Part shown: piece by piece, positions 7,378-11,585 of the stretch
How positions within the stretch are numbered: the first letter of the stretch is position 1
Layout: the number at the start of each line of letters is the position of its first letter
From: Pseudomonadota bacterium
GTDB lineage: Bacteria > Pseudomonadota > Alphaproteobacteria > Rhizobiales > Hyphomicrobiaceae
Length of the DNA stretch: 11,585 nt
Assembly: GCA_023405815.1 (NCBI GenBank)
Contig: JAEXXM010000081.1
Coordinates: 1 to 11,585 of the forward strand
Direction of reading: 5' to 3'
Position numbers and translations under genes: made by a program
Notes under the pieces: model-generated
Told to the model about the DNA's origin: nothing
Database searches by the model: none
What the model saw: the letters and a program-made list of their open reading frames with translations, nothing else

Positions 7378-7617
7378 CTCTTTCGCCGTTTAAACATTCG
7401 GTGATTTAAGGTCGTAAACATAAACTGCGGCCATCAAGGGCACGCAAAGCCGTGTAGAAAATAGCCGAGGCATCTCTATTCTTCGGCAATTCGGTATGAC
7501 AGACGAGACCAAGCCCACATCCGCCCCAACGGGGGGCAAGAGCAAATCGGATGGGAAAGCATCGCCGAGTGGGCGCTTAAAGGAGCTTGTCAGGCTGGTG
7601 GTGGAAACCGCGCGGCA

Positions 7618-7830
7618 CTGAAGCTTGCGAATGCGAAGCTCAGGGATAAGCAGATTGGCGAGCAGCTACTGATCGACATCGGAAGATATCAAAGCCATCC
7701 AGATTGCCGCCGGCTGATCTGCTTCGTCTACGACCCTTCGGGTCACATACGAAATCCCGCCGGACTAGAGGCCGACTTGAGTAAGGAAATTGATCGTCTG
7801 GAAGTGAAGGTCATTATCGTGTCCGTGTAA
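7618..7830 (+). pseudogene. Remnant of a DpnII/MboI-type PD-(D/E)XK nuclease-fold protein
   Basis: A 70-residue C-terminal segment, open upstream only to TAG 7462-7464 and without any ATG, GTG or TTG start before its conserved part. It reads LRDKQIGEQLLIDIGRYQSH, then PDCRRLICFVYDPSGHIRNP and a final VKVIIVSV. From memory of the family, this is the C-terminal half of the REase_DpnII-MboI domain: Q-x-GEQL-(I/V)DI-x-RY, then HP-x-C-x-x-L-x-CFVYDP and NP-x-GLE-x-DL. In intact members the E-x-K of the active site lies just before this; here the K appears kept (in ALKLANAKL) but the E position is Ala, and the N-terminal half with the catalytic Asp is absent. A 41-codon frame (7496-7621) in another phase may be its broken 5' end. 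It is a dead fragment, perhaps of a defence gene. A search with the segment would decide the family. Confidence 0.55.
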
Positions 7831-7850
7831 CGTCGGCCTCCGCCTAAACC

Positions 7851-7871
7851 GCCCCGCCAAGCTCGCGGGGC
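7851..7871 (-). terminator. Possible hairpin terminator after the secreted protein gene
   Basis: GCCCCGC (7851-7857) and GCGGGGC (7865-7871) form a perfect seven-pair stem with a seven-base loop, 27 bases past the stop of the minus-strand gene at 7899. The tract that follows on the minus strand is only GGTTT, so it is a weak candidate for a factor-independent terminator; it could also end the remnant on the plus strand. Confidence 0.35.
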
Positions 7872-7898
7872 ATCTGGCTCATCTCGTTCGCCGCATCC

Positions 7899-8546
7899 CT
7901 ACTGCGCGACGCAGCTCGGGTAGGGCGCCTTCTCGCCCGCAACGATCGGGCACAGCCGAACCGGCCCGAGGTCGTGCAGCCGCTGCATCCACGCCGCCTC
8001 GTCGAGTGTCGGAGCCTTGTCGCTCGGCGCCGACCGCTCGGCCCATTGGATCGTGTAGTAGTCCTGCGCGCCCCTGATGGTGACGATCAGCGCCGTCTCG
8101 CCCTGCGTCCCGGCGCCCGACGCATAGCTCCCGCAACCCGCGACGGCGGCGAAGCCCTCCGAGCTGCCGATGCGCAGCTTGCCGAGCGGCTTTGCCGCGA
8201 AGGTCTCCGGGCACGCCTTCTTGAATCCGTTGGCGAGCAGGCCGGCGAACGACTCCGGCGTGACCTCGCGGTTGCTGGCGAGGCCCTTGGCGCCGGTCAC
8301 GGTGAGCATCTGCGTCCAGCGCTCGACCGTCTCTCCCTTGGGCACTGCCTCGCGGATGTAGCGATCGCCGGTCGCCTTCTCGAACGCGGGCACGAAGTTC
8401 GCCGGCTGCGACACGACCAGCAGCTCGCTGAAGATGGGCGCGATGGTCGTGAACTTTTCCGGCTCCGCCTGCGCCGGGCAGGCGGCGGATAGGATCAGAG
8501 CGGCAAGCGCGCCCTGACTGCGCAACGAAATTATCTTGGGTGTCAT
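7899..8546 (-). CDS. Secreted Cys-containing protein of unknown function
   Basis: A 215-residue protein with ATG at 8546; GGGGG lies about eight bases before it. Residues 1-27 form a signal peptide (hydrophobic core GALAALILSAACPA, cleavage after AQA before EPEKF). The mature part has four Cys, in KACPETF, GCGSYAS, RLCPIVA and the C-terminal PSCVAQ, enough for two disulfides in the periplasm. Visible patterns include PIFSELLVVSQPANFVPAF, GETVERWTQMLTVTGAKGL and TIRGAQDYYTIQWAER. The middle part looks like a mixed alpha-beta domain seen in other small exported proteins of Hyphomicrobiales, but I cannot name the family. It lies 47 bases after thiC on the same strand with no visible terminator between, so read-through from the thiamine-controlled unit is possible; a separate promoter cannot be excluded. 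Confidence 0.8.
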   Translation of the reverse strand: MTPKIISLRSQGALAALILSAACPAQAEPEKFTTIAPIFSELLVVSQPANFVPAFEKATGDRYIREAVPKGETVERWTQMLTVTGAKGLASNREVTPESFAGLLANGFKKACPETFAAKPLGKLRIGSSEGFAAVAGCGSYASGAGTQGETALIVTIRGAQDYYTIQWAERSAPSDKAPTLDEAAWMQRLHDLGPVRLCPIVAGEKAPYPSCVAQ

Positions 8547-8593
8547 CGACGTGCCCCCGGGGAATGCCCGAGACTAGCACGCCGGAAAGTCCG

Positions 8594-10549
<1,956 letters not shown>

Positions 10550-10559
10550 GGCCTCACCT

Positions 10560-11315
10560 TCACTTCTTGGCGGGAGCGGATACGGCAACGATCGGCCCTA
10601 GGGGAAAGCCGAGGTCGTTGCGGTTGATGTCGGGGGCGTAGAGACGGCAGATCGAACCGTCGAGGTAGAGCGCGTTCGGCGTCTTGAGCACGTCCCGGAA
10701 CACGCGCGCGAACTGGTGGAACGTGACGGGATCGTCGGCGAGCACGAAGATGACCTGGCGGCCCTTCACGCCGACGCCATTGCGGCGATTGCGCGAGGTC
10801 GCATCCTTGAGGAACCGCGGGTGCAGCTTGCCGTCGATCACCAGCATCGGCCCTGACTGTGTTGCGAATCTTGGATTGAGCTTGCGCCGCTGGAACGACT
10901 TCGTCTCCAACACTCCGGCCGATTCGCCGTCGACGTAGAACACGCCGTTCGGCTTCATGCTGAAGTTGCCGGGACCATCGGCCGTCGAGATGCGTTTCAG
11001 CTCGCGCCCGTTCTCGACATAGAGCCCGACCGGCGAGCGGTCCTCGTGGTACATGCCGGCGTTCATGGCGAACACCAGCTCCCGCCCCTGCCTTTCGAGC
11101 GCGTCGCGCACGCGGTCGAACTGGCCGAGCGTCGTTCCGCTGTCGTCCTGCAGGAACAGCTCGATGCCATCGCGCGCGTCGAACGCGCAGACGACGTAGC
11201 GCGCGCCCTCGATCGTGTCCTTGCGGCACGCCGCGTGAACGCACGATGCCGTCGCGAGAAGCGCGAGCGCGGCGAAGAATAGGCTGGGGATCTGCCGTGA
11301 TGTGCAGCGGGTCAT
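10560..11315 (-). CDS. Exported phosphodiester glycosidase family (DUF2233) protein
   Basis: A 251-residue protein with ATG at 11315, preceded by GAAGGGA six bases upstream, a ribosome site that is the 3' end of the TPP riboswitch. Residues 1-28 form a signal peptide (core SLFFAALALLATASC, cleavage after VHA). The mature part is a NAGPA/DUF2233 domain, with the family blocks ELVFAMNAGMYHEDRSPVGL, GPGNFSMKPNGVFYVDG, SGPMLVIDGKLHPRF and NALYLDGSICRLY. The mammalian member uncovers mannose-6-phosphate by cutting a phosphodiester-linked sugar; bacterial members act on phosphodiester-sugar or envelope substrates that are mostly unknown. The protein should work in the periplasm. Its place directly after the riboswitch and ten bases before thiC implies thiamine-controlled expression; why is not clear, and salvage of an extracellular thiamine precursor is only a guess. 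Confidence 0.88.
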   Translation of the reverse strand: MTRCTSRQIPSLFFAALALLATASCVHAACRKDTIEGARYVVCAFDARDGIELFLQDDSGTTLGQFDRVRDALERQGRELVFAMNAGMYHEDRSPVGLYVENGRELKRISTADGPGNFSMKPNGVFYVDGESAGVLETKSFQRRKLNPRFATQSGPMLVIDGKLHPRFLKDATSRNRRNGVGVKGRQVIFVLADDPVTFHQFARVFRDVLKTPNALYLDGSICRLYAPDINRNDLGFPLGPIVAVSAPAKK

Positions 11316-11411
11316 ATTCCGTCCCTTCGCCGGTACGAACCGGATCAGGTTCTAAGGGTGCTCGCGCTTCCCTAGCGCGATCTCAGCCGGTTCACCGGCG
11401 CCCCTCGGAAC
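11316..11411 (-). promoter_or_regulatory. TPP riboswitch (THI element)
   Basis: On the minus strand the conserved TPP riboswitch parts stand in order: closing helix P1 (GTTCCG 11411-11406 with CGGAAT 11321-11316), GGGGCGCC, GCTGAGAT (11387-11380), hairpin P3 CGCGCT/AGCGCG, ACCC, AACCTGATCCGG (11351-11340) and ACCGGCGAAGGGA (11334-11322). These elements match the THI-box consensus. TPP binding closes P1 and hides the ribosome site GAAGGGA, so control is probably at translation. The A of the ATG follows P1 directly. The unit downstream is DUF2233 and thiC. Confidence 0.95.
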
Positions 11412-11417
11412 TTCGCT

Positions 11418-11446
11418 AGTGTGCGCGTTCAGGCGTTGATATGCAA
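11418..11446 (-). promoter_or_regulatory. Possible promoter of the riboswitch-thiC unit
   Basis: On the minus strand TTGCAT (11446-11441), a 17-base spacer and CACACT (11423-11418) resemble a housekeeping -35/-10 pair. Transcription would then begin about where the riboswitch P1 helix starts. The -10 fits only three of six consensus bases, so the call is tentative. Confidence 0.35.
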
Positions 11447-11457
11447 CCCCGCGCCGA

Positions 11458-11585
11458 TCAAGCCGCCTCGCGCGCAGCCACAGCGCTGGCGACCCACCCT
11501 TTGATCCTGTCGGCGGGTGGCGGGCTGTCCTGGCGCAGGATGCGCTGGCCTTCGGGCGTTGCCGCAAAGCGCAGCACCGCGGCAC
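11458..11585 (-). CDS. C-terminal end of an unidentified protein (partial)
   Basis: A minus-strand frame enters from the right edge (first full codon at 11583) and stops at TGA 11460-11458, giving 41 residues. It reads AAVLRFAATPEGQRILRQDS, then PPPADRIKGWVASAVAAREA and a final Ala, with a protein-like composition and a codon use like the neighbours, unlike the other frames here. The residues look like a helical C-terminus, but too little is present for a family. It ends 47 bases before the riboswitch. The longer open frame over the riboswitch (11352-11585) is in another phase and not credible. Confidence 0.5.
   Translation of the reverse strand, partial: AAVLRFAATPEGQRILRQDSPPPADRIKGWVASAVAAREAA

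Larger units (their letters stand above)
7378..7898. other. Gene-poor, more AT-rich stretch with decayed DNA
   Basis: About 520 bases hold no intact gene. The first 120 bases after the ABC-F gene are clearly richer in A and T than the surroundings (for example around 7388-7425). ATG at 7496 opens only a 41-codon hydrophilic frame that ends at TGA 7619-7621. This is followed in another frame by the nuclease-fold remnant to 7830, and a hairpin at 7851-7871. Confidence 0.6.

Noticed and set aside
7388..7395. GTTTAAAC palindrome just after the ABC-F gene
   Set aside because: It is an eight-base palindrome without a partner or direct repeat to suggest an attachment or insertion site.
11352..11585. 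Minus-strand open frame of 77 codons at the right edge
   Set aside because: It runs through the TPP riboswitch and has an Arg/Ala/Pro-rich shadow composition; the frame ending at 11458 looks more protein-like.

Overview
The window looks like chromosomal DNA of a GC-rich alphaproteobacterium, most likely of the order Hyphomicrobiales. The evidence is uniform GC-rich codon use, a DUF2277 protein, a ThiC with the alphaproteobacterial style of sequence, and a promoter matching the general-stress sigma factor EcfG, which is restricted to Alphaproteobacteria. Most genes are housekeeping or small exported and membrane proteins of unknown function. There is no intact mobile element, CRISPR array, tRNA or rRNA.

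Left part (1-2300): the 3' end of a sulfotransferase-like gene on the plus strand; a small Met-rich exported protein on the minus strand, preceded by a good EcfG-type promoter; an exported SYLF-domain protein on the minus strand; then, divergently, a five-helix membrane protein and a DUF2277 protein on the plus strand. Middle part (2301-5527), all minus strand: a Tat-exported M16 zinc peptidase, an exported TPR-linker-SPOR protein and a two-helix membrane protein. Next comes an ABC-F ATPase on the plus strand (5755-7377). Its leader holds two tight hairpins and a possible 16-codon upstream reading frame that ends on the ABC-F start codon.

From 7378 to 7898 there is no intact gene. This stretch is more AT-rich and carries the 3' remnant of a DpnII/MboI-type PD-(D/E)XK nuclease-fold protein without start or intact active site, which suggests old acquired DNA that has decayed.

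Right part (7899-11585), all minus strand: a thiamine-regulated unit. A TPP riboswitch (11316-11411) lies directly against the start codon of an exported phosphodiester-glycosidase-type (DUF2233) protein. Ten bases after that gene comes thiC (HMP-phosphate synthase), and 47 bases after thiC a secreted Cys-containing protein of unknown function. The DUF2233 gene, placed between riboswitch and thiC, must be under thiamine control, and this is the most interesting point of the window. thiC also carries an in-frame GC-rich palindrome that looks like a small inserted repeat. The window ends inside the C-terminus of an unidentified minus-strand gene.
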